NCBI RefSeq assembly: GCF_002214185.1
Contig: NZ_CP022161.1
Location: forward strand, 2,417,767 to 2,481,766
Length of the DNA: 64,000 bases
Reading direction: 5' to 3'
Source of the DNA: Streptomyces capitiformicae
GTDB taxonomy: Bacteria; Actinomycetota; Actinomycetes; Streptomycetales; Streptomycetaceae
Below are positions 47,120 through 56,754 of the stretch, in pieces (the first letter of the stretch is position 1; each line of letters opens with the position of its first letter). Below the pieces are notes generated by a model. It worked only from the letters and a program-made list of their open reading frames with translations. It made no database searches and was not told the DNA's origin. Both the position numbers and the translations under genes were made by a program.

Positions 47120-47638
47120 ATGGGAATGCGTGTCTTGACCGCTGCCGCGGCAGCCGCCCTCGCCACCACGGCGATAGTGACCTCGCTGGCGATACCCGCG
47201 GGCGCCGCCACCGGAGACCCGGCAGCATCGGGGGGAGAGGTCGGCGGGCGCGTCTCCGGGGACGCACGCCTCGACGGCGAGCAGGAAGTGCCCGGCCCGG
47301 GTGATCCCGACGGTCACGGCCGGTTCCAGTACAAGATCCACCACGACACGTTCTGCTACAAGCTCAGCGTCAGCGACATCGGCCACCCCACCGAGGCCCA
47401 CCTCCACATCGCGCCGAGGGGAGAGACGGGCCCCGTCGCCCTCGCGCTCAAGACACCCTCCAAGTACGGCAAGATCAGCGACTGCGTCAAAGCCCAGGAG
47501 CACCAGAACCCCGACAACGCCACGGCGGTACTGACGCACTGGGAACTCCAGGCCATCAAGCACGACCCCTTCCTCTTCTACGTGAACATCCACAACAAGG
47601 AGTTCCCCGACGGAGCCATCCGCGGCCAACTCGCCTGA
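47120..47638 (+). CDS. Secreted CHRD-domain protein
   Basis: 172 residues from the third of three clustered ATGs (47114, 47120, 47126); 47120 has the best spacing from AGGAG. Sec signal peptide ending near AGAATG, then a CHRD domain (ARLDGEQEVPGPGDPDGHGRFQYKI, TEAHLHIAPRGETGPVALAL, FYVNIHNKEFPDGAIRGQL). Exported, function unknown. Confidence 0.88.
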   Translation: MGMRVLTAAAAAALATTAIVTSLAIPAGAATGDPAASGGEVGGRVSGDARLDGEQEVPGPGDPDGHGRFQYKIHHDTFCYKLSVSDIGHPTEAHLHIAPRGETGPVALALKTPSKYGKISDCVKAQEHQNPDNATAVLTHWELQAIKHDPFLFYVNIHNKEFPDGAIRGQLA

Positions 47639-47673
47639 CGAGCCGAGACCCGAGTCGGCTTCGCCACGGCACC

Positions 47674-47714
47674 GAGCCCCCTACCCACGGAGAACCCGCA
47701 GGCGGGGGGGGCTC
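47674..47714. terminator. Terminator of the CHRD gene, nested-hairpin type
   Basis: GAGCCCCC (47674-47681) pairs with GGGGGCTC (47707-47714) around an inner CGG-AGAACC-CGC hairpin. It has the same design as the element at 56761-56800. Confidence 0.85.
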
Positions 47715-47810
47715 GACCGTGTCGCAGTCCGGGTGATCGTGAGAAAACGATGGAGCCGTGGATCACGACCCATGACGATTGCGGTGGCACCGCTCAGTCT
47801 TCAGGAACGG

Positions 47811-48760
47811 TTACTCGCCCTTCCCGCCGCTTGTCTGGCCGCTGCCGGCCGCGTTATCCGCGCTGCCCGCGCTGTCCGCGCTGTCCGCGTTGCCCGCGCC
47901 GCCGGGGGCGTTGCCGGGATTCTCGTTGCCCGACGTGCCGGTGTTACCCGCTGTGCTCGTGCCGGCGTCCGCGGCGTCCTCGCTGGGTCTGCCCCTGCCG
48001 CCGGACTTGCTCGGCGCGGCTGTCGCCCGCGCCAGCCGCTCGGAGCAGTACCCGTCGACCTCGCTCTCGCCGCCCGCCGCCGCGACGAGCCGCTGCCAGG
48101 CCGTCGCTTCGAGCGCCTTGCCGCGCTCCTCGACCTGCTCGTAGGCGCGGCAGTGGGCCTCGATGTCCTGGGCGGTGGTCGAGCCGTCCGTCGGTCCGGG
48201 CTGTCGGAGGGCGCCGACGAGGCCTCACCGCCCGGCGAGGTCGGGGCGGTCACGGAGGGGTGCGGGGTCCTCCGGTCGGCGCCGGTACCGTCCGCGGACG
48301 AGCCGACCGAACCGATGGCCGCGACCGCGACACCGCCCAGGGCGAGGCTGGCGAACACAGCGGCGAACGTCGTCTTCACCGAGCGTCCGGCACGCCGCTC
48401 CTCGGGCAGCCGCCAGTCGTCCCGGCGCCGGGTACGCGCCCGGTGCGCACCCGCGCCGCGGGCGGCCACGAAGGCGGTCACGGCCCGCTGCTCGGCCTCG
48501 GGGCCGAGATCGCCTCCGCGTAGGACGGCGGCCAGCGCCAACTCCAGCGCGGCGTCGTCACTCGGGTCGCCCAAGCCGGACGAGGCGTCGCCGGGGCGCA
48601 CACGCCGACGGCCCGGAACTCCGGCGCCGTTCACCCGTTCACCCATGTCCGCTTCCGCTTCCGTTTCCGTTTCCGTCCGGCATGTTCGATTCATCGGGCG
48701 TGCCGGGCCCTGGTTTCTGTCCGCCTGCCCACTGCCGCCGTCGTCGTTCATTTCGACCAT
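47811..48760 (-). pseudogene. Frameshifted membrane protein, partner of the ECF sigma factor
   Basis: The first frame gives a cytoplasmic region (DDAALELALAAVLRGGDLGPEAEQRAV) and a membrane helix (TTFAAVFASLALGGVAVAAIG). After about 48200 sensible coding continues in another frame (GSTTAQDIEAHCRAYEQVEERGKALEATAWQRL and a Gly/Asn/Ser-rich tail) to a TAA at 47811. One indel is needed. The start overlaps the sigma gene's stop by 13 bases and follows GGGGGAG. It may act as an anti-sigma-like partner, but no zinc motif is seen. Confidence 0.75.
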
Positions 48761-49455
48761 TTCGACTCCCCCAGCGTCCGGGAAGCCTCATCCGTCACTC
48801 CCTCTCCCGCCTCGCTCCCGACGCCCAGTCGGCGGGCAAGGCGTTTCAGACCTCTGTGGGCGGCGGTGCGCACCGCTCCTGGGCGCATGCCGAGGACGCG
48901 TGCGGCGGCGGGACCGTCGAGGCCGACGACGACCCGCAGGAGCACGGCCTCGGCCTGGTCCCGCGGTAGCTCGCGGACCAGTTCCGTGGCCCGCTCGGTG
49001 GAGAGGGACTCCAGGGCGGTCGTGGGTGCTGTGCGGGCCGGGCAGGCCCAGTACGTCCTGTTCGATCGCCCCCGCCCCGGGCCGTACACGCTGGCGGCGC
49101 AGATGGTCCATGGCCCGGTGCCGGGCGATGGTCGCCGTCCAGCCACGGAAACCGGCCCCGTCCCCCTGAATCGTCCGATGTCACGGGCGATCTCCATCCA
49201 GGCGTCGGACGCCACGTCCTCCGCGTCCTCGCCCACGAATCCGCGCAGATAGTTGAGGAGGCGCGGATGCACGATCCGGTAGGCGACCGCAAAAGCCGTC
49301 TCGTCCCCGTCCTGAGCCCGCGCGACGGCCGCGCCCAATTGCTCGTCGTACGCCCGTGCGTAGCGGGGTTGCCGTTCCTGGCCCAGAGTGGCCTCGTTCG
49401 CACCGGGTTCATTGCGAGTCCGCCCGACGCGCCCCTTTCGCATCAACGGCCCCAT
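48748..49455 (-). pseudogene. ECF-type sigma factor with two compensating frameshifts
   Basis: Frame one covers sigma2 up to DIGRFRG and resumes at ALESLSTERATELVRELPRDQAEAVLL (sigma4). In between, the sensible sequence FRGWTATIARHRAMDHLRRQRV, with the sigma2.4 helix, lies in a different frame. The first shift fits loss of one G from a run at about 49160. The second, near 49030, restores the frame. As written, the product lacks the promoter -10 recognition helix, so it is likely inactive unless the shifts are sequence errors. Confidence 0.78.
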
Positions 49456-49658
49456 AGCGACCAGCGTTCGTTCGCACAGAAATGTCGCAGCGCGTGAGGC
49501 GCTTCACATCGTCGCGGGCGCCGCGACCACGCAACGGGTGAATGAGCGAGCGACGTCGATCACCCCAAGTCACGGGCTACGTCGGGATGTTGAGGCGGGC
49601 TTCGTCGAGGGGATCCCGCAGTCGTCGAGGGGATCCCGCAGTCGGCCGTCGATGCCGC

Positions 49659-49934
49659 TCAGTGGTCGCCGCCCGCCGCCCGCCGCTCTCCGTCCGTCTG
49701 ACGGACGATCACCTCACCCGCGTGCGCCTCCAAGCCGCGCGGCCCGCTTTCCGCGGCGGCGCAGGGCGTTGCCTCCCGCCGCAGCTCGTCGATCATCCGG
49801 TCGACGCGCCAGAGGCTCGTCGCCGAGTAGTTGATGCGCAACCGCGCCCCCTCCCGGATCGTCGCCACCCTGTCCGCCGCCAACCGTGCGGGCCTGGCCT
49901 CGCCACGGGGTCTCGATTCACCTTTTGTCGTCAT
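49659..49934 (-). pseudogene. Remnant of a conserved actinomycete protein
   Basis: 91 residues from MTTKGESRP. The stretch INYSATSLWRVDRMIDELRRE and LEAHAGEVIVRQT looks like the first half of a longer conserved actinobacterial protein whose members carry a LWxVDxxID motif. It ends abruptly after VRQT. Truncation is inferred and the family name is uncertain. Confidence 0.4.
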
Positions 49935-50526
49935 GTACAGAGAAGCGACGTCGGGTGCCGATCCGTCACCCCGCTCCCGGAGATTCCGGCAACCCTGACT
50001 GCACAGAGGGAGCCGTTCCGTCATGGATCCGAAGCGCCGCCACGGGCCCGGCTCAGGTGATCACGCGTCTGATTCCCCAGACGCCGGCCCGGCCCGAGCG
50101 GTCCGTTGTCGCCCGGGGTACAGGGAACGCCCGCGCGGAGAACGGCGGGACCGCCAATTCCGGCTGCCAGAGCCCTCCCCGGGACGTCGCCGACCGCGAG
50201 GCGGCTCATTCGGCGCACGCGTCCGACACCGGCGATCCCATCGCGACCGCGCCGTACGCGATCGCCAACAGCGGGACCTGGACGACAATCGTGCAGGCCC
50301 CGGGCGAGACCGCGTTGCGCGTGCGCAAGCGGACACTGCTCATCGGCACCGCGCTCGCGGTTCTCACGATCGTGGCGTTCCCTGTCAAGTTCTACTGTTC
50401 ACGTCGAGCGACTCCCGGCGGGGCCGTGAACGCGGTTGATTCACTGGCTCAGTTGGTGGACGGGACGCAGCCTGCGGTGCTTACCGGTCGGTTCCTCGAA
50501 AGTGCTCGGGAATTCCAGTCGGGGAG

Positions 50527-50590
50527 CTGGATCCCCCAAGGACTGGATCCCCCAAGGACTGGATCCCCCAAGGACTGGATCCCCCAAGGA
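50527..50590. repeat. 16-bp tandem repeat, four perfect copies
   Basis: CTGGATCCCCCAAGGA repeated exactly four times. It is perfect, hence probably recent. Confidence 0.95.
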
Positions 50591-50756
50591 GCGGTGTGCA
50601 TCGTGAAGGTGCTGGTCACGGGTCTGGCGTGAGTTGTCTTCGGCGTACTCGTGCTGGTCGTGGGCGGCAGTCTGAGGCGTGGATCGTCTGGCAGGTGCAG
50701 GCTTTGCGATTTCTCGCCCGCCGTCTCGGGTTGCGCTCGTACGCTCCGGCGCATGG

Positions 50757-51172
50757 TGGACCTCGAGGTGCATGAGCGGATCACCGCGCGCCGCGCGGAG
50801 CTGGACTCCGCGGCCGGCCCGGACGCACCTCGGAGATCACCGCCTGCCGGCACGACCACCTCACCGCCCATCTGCGCGCGACCGGCCTCGGCGCCATCGC
50901 CGACCTGGGCTTCATCGGCCTCAAACGACAACGACGACCCGGACGTCGACCCGGAGGTGATCACCGGCTACAAGGCCGCCCGCAACCGGCCCCTGACCCG
51001 CGGCCGGAAACTGTCGAACACCGTGCTGGCCGCAGTCCGCGCCCCGGTCGAGCACGGCTTCGCGCACCTGAAGAACTGGCGCATCCTCACCAAGCTCCGC
51101 ACCGACCCGAAGTCGGCGACCGTCCTGGTCAGGGCCCTGCTGGTGCTGACCAACCCCGAAATCGCCCGCTGA
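50757..51172 (+). pseudogene. IS5-type transposase remnant
   Basis: The C-terminal PVEHGFAHLKNWRILTKLRTD and ALVLTN-type end are typical DDE transposases of Streptomyces IS5-family elements. The preceding part (TAHLRATGLGAIADLGFIGL) lies in another frame, joined near 50930. The catalytic N-terminal half and terminal inverted repeats are not found. Confidence 0.8.
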
Positions 51173-51319
51173 CCGATGATCTTCGCGAGAGGCATCCGCC
51201 CACGATCAGCCCGAGAATCCCGAAGACGACTCACGCCAGACCCGTGACCTGCGACTTCACGATGCACACTGCTCAAGGAACATGGTCGCCTCCGCGCGCG
51301 CCACGTAATGTGCCTCCGC

Positions 51320-52219
51320 ATGATCGAATCCGAGATTGAGATCAGCGAGGATCTGGTCCGCAACCTGCTGCGGGACCAGCATCCGGACTTGGCCGCGCTG
51401 CCCATCCGTGAGGTAGCAGGCGGCTGGGGGAACCAGATGTGGCGCCTCGGGGACGAGTTGGCGGTCCGGATACAGCGGATGGACACCAACCCGGATCTGC
51501 AGCTCAAGGAGCGCCGGTGGCTGCCGACCCTGGCCTCGCGCGTGCCGCTGTCGATCCCGGTCCCCGTGCGGGACGGGGCGCCGTCCGAGCGCTTCCCCAA
51601 GATCTGGACCGTCATGACATGGGTTGAGGGCACGCCGCTGGACCACGGCTCGATCACCCGCAGCGACCATGCGGCCGACATCCTGGCGGCCTTCCTCAAG
51701 GCACTGCATGTGGAGGCGCCCGCCGAGGCACCGGACGCCTCGGACCGCGGCGGTCACCCCAAGGAGTGCACAGAGGGCTTCGAGCACTTCCTGCGGGCCG
51801 TGGACCTCGGCCGTTTCGCCGAGGACGACATCCGAGCCGTGTGGGACGACGCGGCCGCGGCTCCCGGGTGGGAGGGCCCGCGAGTGTGGGTTCACGGCGA
51901 CCTGCATCCCGCGAACGTCGTCGTCGCGGAGGGGACGCTGGCGGGCGTTGTCGACTTCGGCGATGTCTTCGCCGGCGACCCGGCCTGGGACCTTGCGGCC
52001 GCCTGGGTGCTGCTCCCCGAGGGCGGCACCTCGCGGTTCTTCGACAGCTATGCGCAGGCGGACGAGGCGGCGGTCCGACGGGCACGTGGGCTGGCCGCAC
52101 TGAGGAGCTTGTTCCTGATGCTGATGGGCCAGAACGGGGACCGCGGTCTGCCGGGCGGCAAGCCGCACTGGGGGCCCGCAGGCAGGTCGGCGCTTGATCG
52201 TGTCCTGAAGGGCCTTTGA
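51320..52219 (+). CDS. Aminoglycoside-phosphotransferase-like kinase
   Basis: 299 residues from the ATG at 51320; an ATG at 51308 is also in frame and neither has a strong ribosome-binding site. The catalytic loop WVHGDLHPANVVV and metal-binding VVDFGDVFAGDPAWDLA are intact, with an N-terminal IREVAGGWGNQMWRLGDELAVR lobe. APH superfamily; substrate unknown. It is an intact gene among remnants, so probably selected or recently arrived. Confidence 0.85.
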   Translation: MIESEIEISEDLVRNLLRDQHPDLAALPIREVAGGWGNQMWRLGDELAVRIQRMDTNPDLQLKERRWLPTLASRVPLSIPVPVRDGAPSERFPKIWTVMTWVEGTPLDHGSITRSDHAADILAAFLKALHVEAPAEAPDASDRGGHPKECTEGFEHFLRAVDLGRFAEDDIRAVWDDAAAAPGWEGPRVWVHGDLHPANVVVAEGTLAGVVDFGDVFAGDPAWDLAAAWVLLPEGGTSRFFDSYAQADEAAVRRARGLAALRSLFLMLMGQNGDRGLPGGKPHWGPAGRSALDRVLKGL

Positions 52220-53081
52220 CACCACCGGGCCTCTCTGGCCGCCGTACACTCGGCCGCCGCGCCGTTCACCCCCGCTGTCACTGGGAAGCGGTTCCCGCAG
52301 TCACGCACAAGCACCAGGACGAGCGCGTCCGCATCCGCGGTGCCGCCCCCTGCACCAAGTGCGCGCGACCCGCACCGGCTCTCGCCCCGCCGCCCTCGGG
52401 TAATCGGCCATGCCCGAAACCCATGGTGATGGGGCGGGAACCGAGCGCGACCACGGGCACGCGGGAGCAGCGGAGCCGCTGACTCGATCTGCCCCGCACC
52501 CGGACCATCCACAGAGGGATCACGAACCATGCCCAGCAAGCGCTCTCCGCCCGGAGCCTCGGCGCCATGACCTAGGCGCTGGCCTCCGTCTGCGCCGCCG
52601 GCCCTGCCCAGGCGGCGCCGTCCGCCGACAGAACCTGTTCCTGATCATCGAAAGAGCAGGTCGAGGCCCTCGTTTCGGCCCAGCCCGAAAGGAGGCGCCC
52701 CTGCCACCGAGTCGAGCGCAAGCTGAACCCGGAACCCGGAACCCGGAACCCGGAACCCGGTGCGAGGCGGACCGGTATCGCGCTTCTGGTGACTCGTCCA
52801 TGAGGGGGAACCGATGTTCAAGAAGATCACGCAGGTGACAGCGGCGTTGGCGCTTTAAGCAGCCGAAGTAGGTCCGCTGAGACAGGGCCGTCCTGCACCT
52901 CCCGCGTTGAACTGCCCGTTCACTACGCAGAGTTGCACGATGGCCCATCTTGCGGGCAGGGAGCGGAACCCCCACCGGCACACGCCCCCGGCGCACTCCC
53001 TCACCGGGACCGGCTACACCACGACAAGGGACGTCATCAGCCAGGAATGGCTGCATCGGCTGCGACTACAGAGGAGATCAA
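52220..53081. other. Remnants of secreted-protein genes
   Basis: No intact gene. Two broken starts are visible: one near 52530-52650 reads as a signal peptide end (ALASVCAAGPAQAAPSA) interrupted by stops. The other, from ATG 52814, reads MFKKITQVTAALAL and then TAA. A perfect 7-bp repeat (AACCCGG x5) lies at 52726-52760. Confidence 0.5.
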
Positions 53082-53561
53082 ATGAGCTTGAGAAGAATCG
53101 GAAAACGGGCGGCTGCACTGGTCGTGACGATGATCGCCGCACTCCTTGTTCCGCTGGCGGTGTCGGCACCAGCACAGGCAGCACAGAACGTTGCGGCCGG
53201 AACGGCCGCATGGACACCGGAGATCTACCCGCTGTACTCGGGCGAGCGGGTATGGGCACGGGATGTGCCGAGTGCCAATCGGAACGCGGCGCTGGGTGCG
53301 TGCTCCCTGGCGTCTGGAATCGCCTGCGTGTCGGTTGGCCAGGGCGACGGCAATCACAGCGTCTTCCACCTGTTCAGGTGCGAAACGCGTTCGCTCTCGA
53401 ACTTCATCGACGCGCTGGCTGTTCGCAACAACCAGACCGGCGGAGCCGTAGTCCGGTTCTGGGGGCCCAACTATCGCGCCAACATCCCTGCGGACGGCCG
53501 GATCACCGAGGTCGTCCCGAACGAGGCGGTGTACGACTTCACTCACATCGACATCTGCTGA
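53082..53561 (+). CDS. Small secreted protein of unknown function
   Basis: 159 residues, GAGGAG 6 bases before the ATG. Clear Sec signal peptide (MSLRRIGKRAAALVVTMIAA, cleavage near APAQAA). The mature part has paired cysteines (GACSLASGIACVSV; FRCETR; final IDIC) and a YDFTHIDIC end. No known domain recognised. It may be a small extracellular inhibitor-like protein by general look only. Confidence 0.75.
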   Translation: MSLRRIGKRAAALVVTMIAALLVPLAVSAPAQAAQNVAAGTAAWTPEIYPLYSGERVWARDVPSANRNAALGACSLASGIACVSVGQGDGNHSVFHLFRCETRSLSNFIDALAVRNNQTGGAVVRFWGPNYRANIPADGRITEVVPNEAVYDFTHIDIC

Positions 53562-54598
53562 GGGCACATCGACCCGGGCACGCTGGTCATGGTGTCCGGG
53601 TCGGAAGCCTTTGCGGTGACGGCTGCGGAGTGACGACTGTCTGACGTACAGGTGGTCGAGACCCTGGTTGACCACGCTGCGCCGGGCGATGGTGAGCAAC
53701 CAGGCCTCCTCCACGGCCGCATCCGCCACGAGGCGCCTTCGCCGTGCTCGACCTCGACCACGCCCTCGCGCCGTGGCTGCTCGTCGACGCCGCCCTCGCC
53801 GGCGCCTACAACACGGCCCACGAGCGCGTGTACCCCGGCGCGCTGACCGAACTGGGCATCCCCGCCACCGCCTTGACCGGCCGCTCTCAGCTCAAGCTGC
53901 ACGCCTTCCCTCGCATCGGGTCGCGTCAGCTCGGGTCGTTCCAGCCGAGCCACATCCGCGAGTTCGTGACACAGCGTGAAGAGCAGCCGAGACCAGGCTC
54001 GGAAAGCTCTCGGCAGGGTACTCAGGCCGCAAGATCCCACGGGCTGAGGTGCCAGAGAGGTTCCAGGGCACGAAAATGCCTCCCATCTGCGCCGTTTTGA
54101 CGCAGGTGGGAGGCATGATCACCAACCCTGCTTCTTCTTGCCCTGGGTCTGGCGGGGGATCTTGGTGAGCTGGATTTTGCTGGTCAGGGGCGGTGGGGTC
54201 GTGCGCCTGATGGTCGTCGTTGGTCATCCTTGGGCACTGTTGAGCAGCCTCGGACGACCCAGGGACGGCCCACCATTGCCGGTTGCAGGGCCGCGTTCGG
54301 CTGATGGCGGGGCGCCTTCGATGCGGCCCGAACCTCAGCCGAAGACAGTCAGCCACGACGGCGAGGACGCCGACCGACCACGCGCGCGTATGCCTCGCTG
54401 ACCCCCGCCGGCTCAGCCACGCTGCCGATGCCGTCGACCAGTGCAAGCTGCGACGGCCGACCCGCGACGACGAAGCCTGAGCCCTCAGCTTGGGAAGCTG
54501 CGGTATTTGGGGCGGGTTCGGTGGCTGACCCGGGCGACGCCGAGACCCCGCCCGGGACCGGGGCTATATGCCTCCTTCCGCTGCTTGCGCGACTCTCC
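53562..54598. other. Degenerate gene fragments, no intact gene
   Basis: The minus strand near 53640-53740 reads EEAWLLTIARRSVVNQGLDHL, like a sigma-factor fragment. Plus strand 53744-53960 reads as a fragment ending GSFQPSHIREFVTQREEQ, which resembles the N-terminal domain of a tyrosine recombinase. A strong inverted repeat at 54076-54116 follows. The rest to 54598 shows nothing recognisable. Confidence 0.4.
54076..54116. terminator. Strong inverted repeat, terminator or element end
   Basis: ATGCCTCCCATCTGCG (54076-54091) pairs with its complement at 54101-54116 with one wobble, 9-nt loop. No intact gene ends here, so it may be a relic of a lost element. Confidence 0.6.
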
Positions 54599-55564
54599 TC
54601 ATAGGGCGGAGATCAGGCAGATGGCGAGGATGGCCGCCAGCGTCTGGATCGTGGTCGCCTCGAAGTCCACTCCCGGCGTCTGGGGGTCGTCGATCCTGAA
54701 ATTGACCGCCGCCCCTGTGTCGAGGCTGGCGAGGGCCTGCTTGGACGCCTTGCTCCAGTCGACCATCAGTTCGCCCTCAGCCGGTGTGATCGTGTGACTG
54801 TTGGCGTTCTGGAAGGTGGGGGCGAAGGAGGCCTGGATCGGGTCGAAGCGGGCGGCCTCAGCGATCGCGGGAATGAACAGCAGCAGTGCCTGGGCAACGG
54901 TCTGCTGGTCCGATTCCCCTGCCACCGTGGCGATCATGTTGCGGAAGTTGGTCTCCCATGCGGCGACATTCGCGACCTGGCCGATACGGCTCCGGCCAGC
55001 TGTCTTCTCAAGAGCAGGGTAGCCGCCGCCGAAGTCAGCTTCGTGGAAAGTGGCCCTCCCCGTCTGCCCCCGGTAGCCGGTGTCATCGCCCTTGAGGAAG
55101 AAGACATGCTCCTCTCCCTGGGGCGTCGCCACAAGCCAGCCGACGATGAACAGGTCGCTGGCGCGCATGAGAAGCCGGAAGCCGACCGGCGCCGTCGACG
55201 ACTGGCCGACATTGCGGTTGGTCACGTCGATCGAGAACAGGTCCGTGTTCGCGGGATTGGTGCGCAGCATCCCCTCCCTCAGCGTCGAGCTCCCTTGGTC
55301 CGGACCCCGTCGCGTGGCGCGCTGGCGCACGGCCTCGATCATCGCGTTGTAGGCGCTGGTGCCGCCGCTCATGTCCCAGCTGATGTCCCCGGCGTCGTCG
55401 ATGGCGGCGGCCTTGTTCTGCGACTGCGGAGCCATGGCCAGGAAGGCCCCCACCAGGGCGGCCACGGCGAGGGCGATCAGAATCGACTGCATGCGCCGTT
55501 TTCGGTGGGCTCCGCGAGCCTTGCCTGAGGACATGCCTGGATGTAGTGGTGAACTCTCGGTCAT
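54599..55564 (-). CDS. Ribosome-inactivating protein (RIP), rRNA N-glycosidase toxin
   Basis: 321 residues from the ATG at 55564, after AAGGAGAAG. A membrane or signal helix at 25-45 is followed by a RIP domain from about residue 60: the N-terminal WDMSGGTSAYNAMIEAVRQR, a middle FRLLMRASDLFIVGWLVA, the active-site helix AEAARFDPIQ with catalytic Glu236 and Arg239, and Trp270 in VDWSKASKQAL. RIPs depurinate the sarcin-ricin loop of large-subunit rRNA. The C-terminus ends in a hydrophobic run (TLAAILAICLISAL), an unusual second anchor. Codon use is slightly less GC-rich than the core genes. Confidence 0.85.
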   Translation of the reverse strand: MTESSPLHPGMSSGKARGAHRKRRMQSILIALAVAALVGAFLAMAPQSQNKAAAIDDAGDISWDMSGGTSAYNAMIEAVRQRATRRGPDQGSSTLREGMLRTNPANTDLFSIDVTNRNVGQSSTAPVGFRLLMRASDLFIVGWLVATPQGEEHVFFLKGDDTGYRGQTGRATFHEADFGGGYPALEKTAGRSRIGQVANVAAWETNFRNMIATVAGESDQQTVAQALLLFIPAIAEAARFDPIQASFAPTFQNANSHTITPAEGELMVDWSKASKQALASLDTGAAVNFRIDDPQTPGVDFEATTIQTLAAILAICLISAL

Positions 55565-56012
55565 TGGGCTTCTCCTTCGCGACACGAGCGTGCGGGGAAC
55601 TCTCGTGCAGGAATCCGGCCGGCACCAGAGTCAAATGTCCCAGCACCCGAACTGGCGCGGCATAGTGGCATTCGGAGCGCTCGAACGGTCCCATCGCCCG
55701 CGAACTGGTCCTGTCCCAGGCGGCTACGGGCGAGCGCATCGGCAGCATTCGCGCCAGGCTGGGTCGAAGAATCGTCAGCCTGCGGCCCCAGCCGATCCGC
55801 TCAGCGATCAGGTTGGCCTCAGCCTCAGCCGACAACAGGTCCGCCGCATCGGCGGAGCAGCCGACCGGCTGGGCGCGTTCTTCCCCGGCCGCACCTTCAC
55901 CGCCCTCAGCCACTCCTTCGGCGCCGACCACGCGGTCATGGGGCGCCCCGCACTGCTCCGAACGCCCCGAGTGACCAAGTACTTGACGTACATGACGTAC
56001 TTAGTTGGGGGA
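55565..56012. other. Promoter-side region with operator-like palindrome
   Basis: No intact gene. AAGTAC and GTACTT flank a duplicated TGACGTAC at about 55976-56002, just before the broken antitoxin-like gene. This is the layout of an autoregulatory operator. Confidence 0.45.
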
Positions 56013-56334
56013 ATGCACCCTGACTCCACGAGTCCTACGGGAGGTCGCCGCCGTCGGGCCAGTGGCCACGCTGCGGTTGTCCGTCCAAGGCCGAGGTCGT
56101 TGCGGAGGCGGACGGATGGTCGATCTTCATTCCCGGGCTCCCCCTTGCGGCCGACGGATCAACCTTTGACGAGGCCGTAAACGAGATGGTCGACGCCTTG
56201 CGGGAGTAGGCGGACGACTGGCAGGAGAGGCTGAGGCCAGCGCCCAACCATCAGGACAGCTGGGGGTTGGTTCAGCTGATTGCCCTGAGTGACGACCGTC
56301 AGCTGGTGGACTGGCTGGTCGGGGTTCAGCGGTG
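56013..56334 (+). pseudogene. Antitoxin-like gene, broken by frameshifts and a stop
   Basis: The ATG at 56013 (MHPDSTSPT) is soon out of frame. A coherent protein needs a shift to VLREVAAVGPVATLRLS, then to AEVVAEADGWSIFIPGLP and FDEAVNEMVDALRE. It then meets TAG at the codon where relatives have Tyr, and continues ADDWQERLRPAPNHQDSW to VGVQR. It resembles the prevent-host-death/HicB-like partner found with the next gene in other Streptomyces (from memory). Confidence 0.7.
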
Positions 56335-56754
56335 ACTCGACCACAACCAGACCGTGAGCGTCATGACCGGTTCTGTGTCGTCGAGGGGTGGGAGCGAGTG
56401 CGGGACGCTGGGCGTACCGGTACTCACCACGTCACCTACGAGTTGACGCTGCATGACGGGCGCATCCTGCGGACCCGTATGTCGCACCCTGTCGATCGCA
56501 CTGTCTGTGGGGCCGCGTTGTGGAGCCACATCCTTCGCGACCAGTTGATCGCCGCCGAAAGCGAGTTCTGGGACTGCGTGATCGATGGGAAGCTCCCTGA
56601 CCGGGGAGCCCCGTCCACGCCCAAGGAGTCGCTGCCGGCCGATCTGGTCTATTTGTTGATCCACCGCGTCGGTCTCTCGGAGGAGACCTCGTCCGGACTG
56701 ACCAAGGAAGACGCGGTAGCCGTCCTGCAACGCTACTGGACGAATGGGGTGTGA
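56332..56754 (+). CDS. Toxin-antitoxin-associated protein (putative toxin)
   Basis: 140 residues, GTG start overlapping the end of the broken partner. HHVTYELTLHDGRILRTRMSH, AALWSHILRDQLIAAESEFW and ESLPADLVYLLIHRVGLSEE are conserved-looking. Homologues in Streptomyces are annotated as cytotoxic translational repressors of toxin-antitoxin systems, as I recall; biochemical proof is lacking. The gene is intact although the partner is not. Confidence 0.65.
   Translation: MTRPQPDRERHDRFCVVEGWERVRDAGRTGTHHVTYELTLHDGRILRTRMSHPVDRTVCGAALWSHILRDQLIAAESEFWDCVIDGKLPDRGAPSTPKESLPADLVYLLIHRVGLSEETSSGLTKEDAVAVLQRYWTNGV

Larger units (their letters stand above)
49456..50650. other. Accessory stretch with low coding signal
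   Basis: No gene can be called with confidence apart from the possible 91-residue remnant below. A plus-strand frame from about 49886 to 50632 contains a membrane helix (TLLIGTALAVLTIVAFPVKF) and ends in a 16-bp repeat, but has atypical composition and no clear start. Confidence 0.4.

Noticed and set aside
50023..50439. 138-codon Arg-rich frame
   Set aside because: Composition (Arg/Gly/His) is typical of a wrong frame in GC-rich DNA, and the overlapping frame has a membrane helix.
54599..55564. Shiga-like holotoxin with B subunit
   Set aside because: Only the catalytic RIP domain is present; no binding-subunit gene or lectin domain lies nearby.
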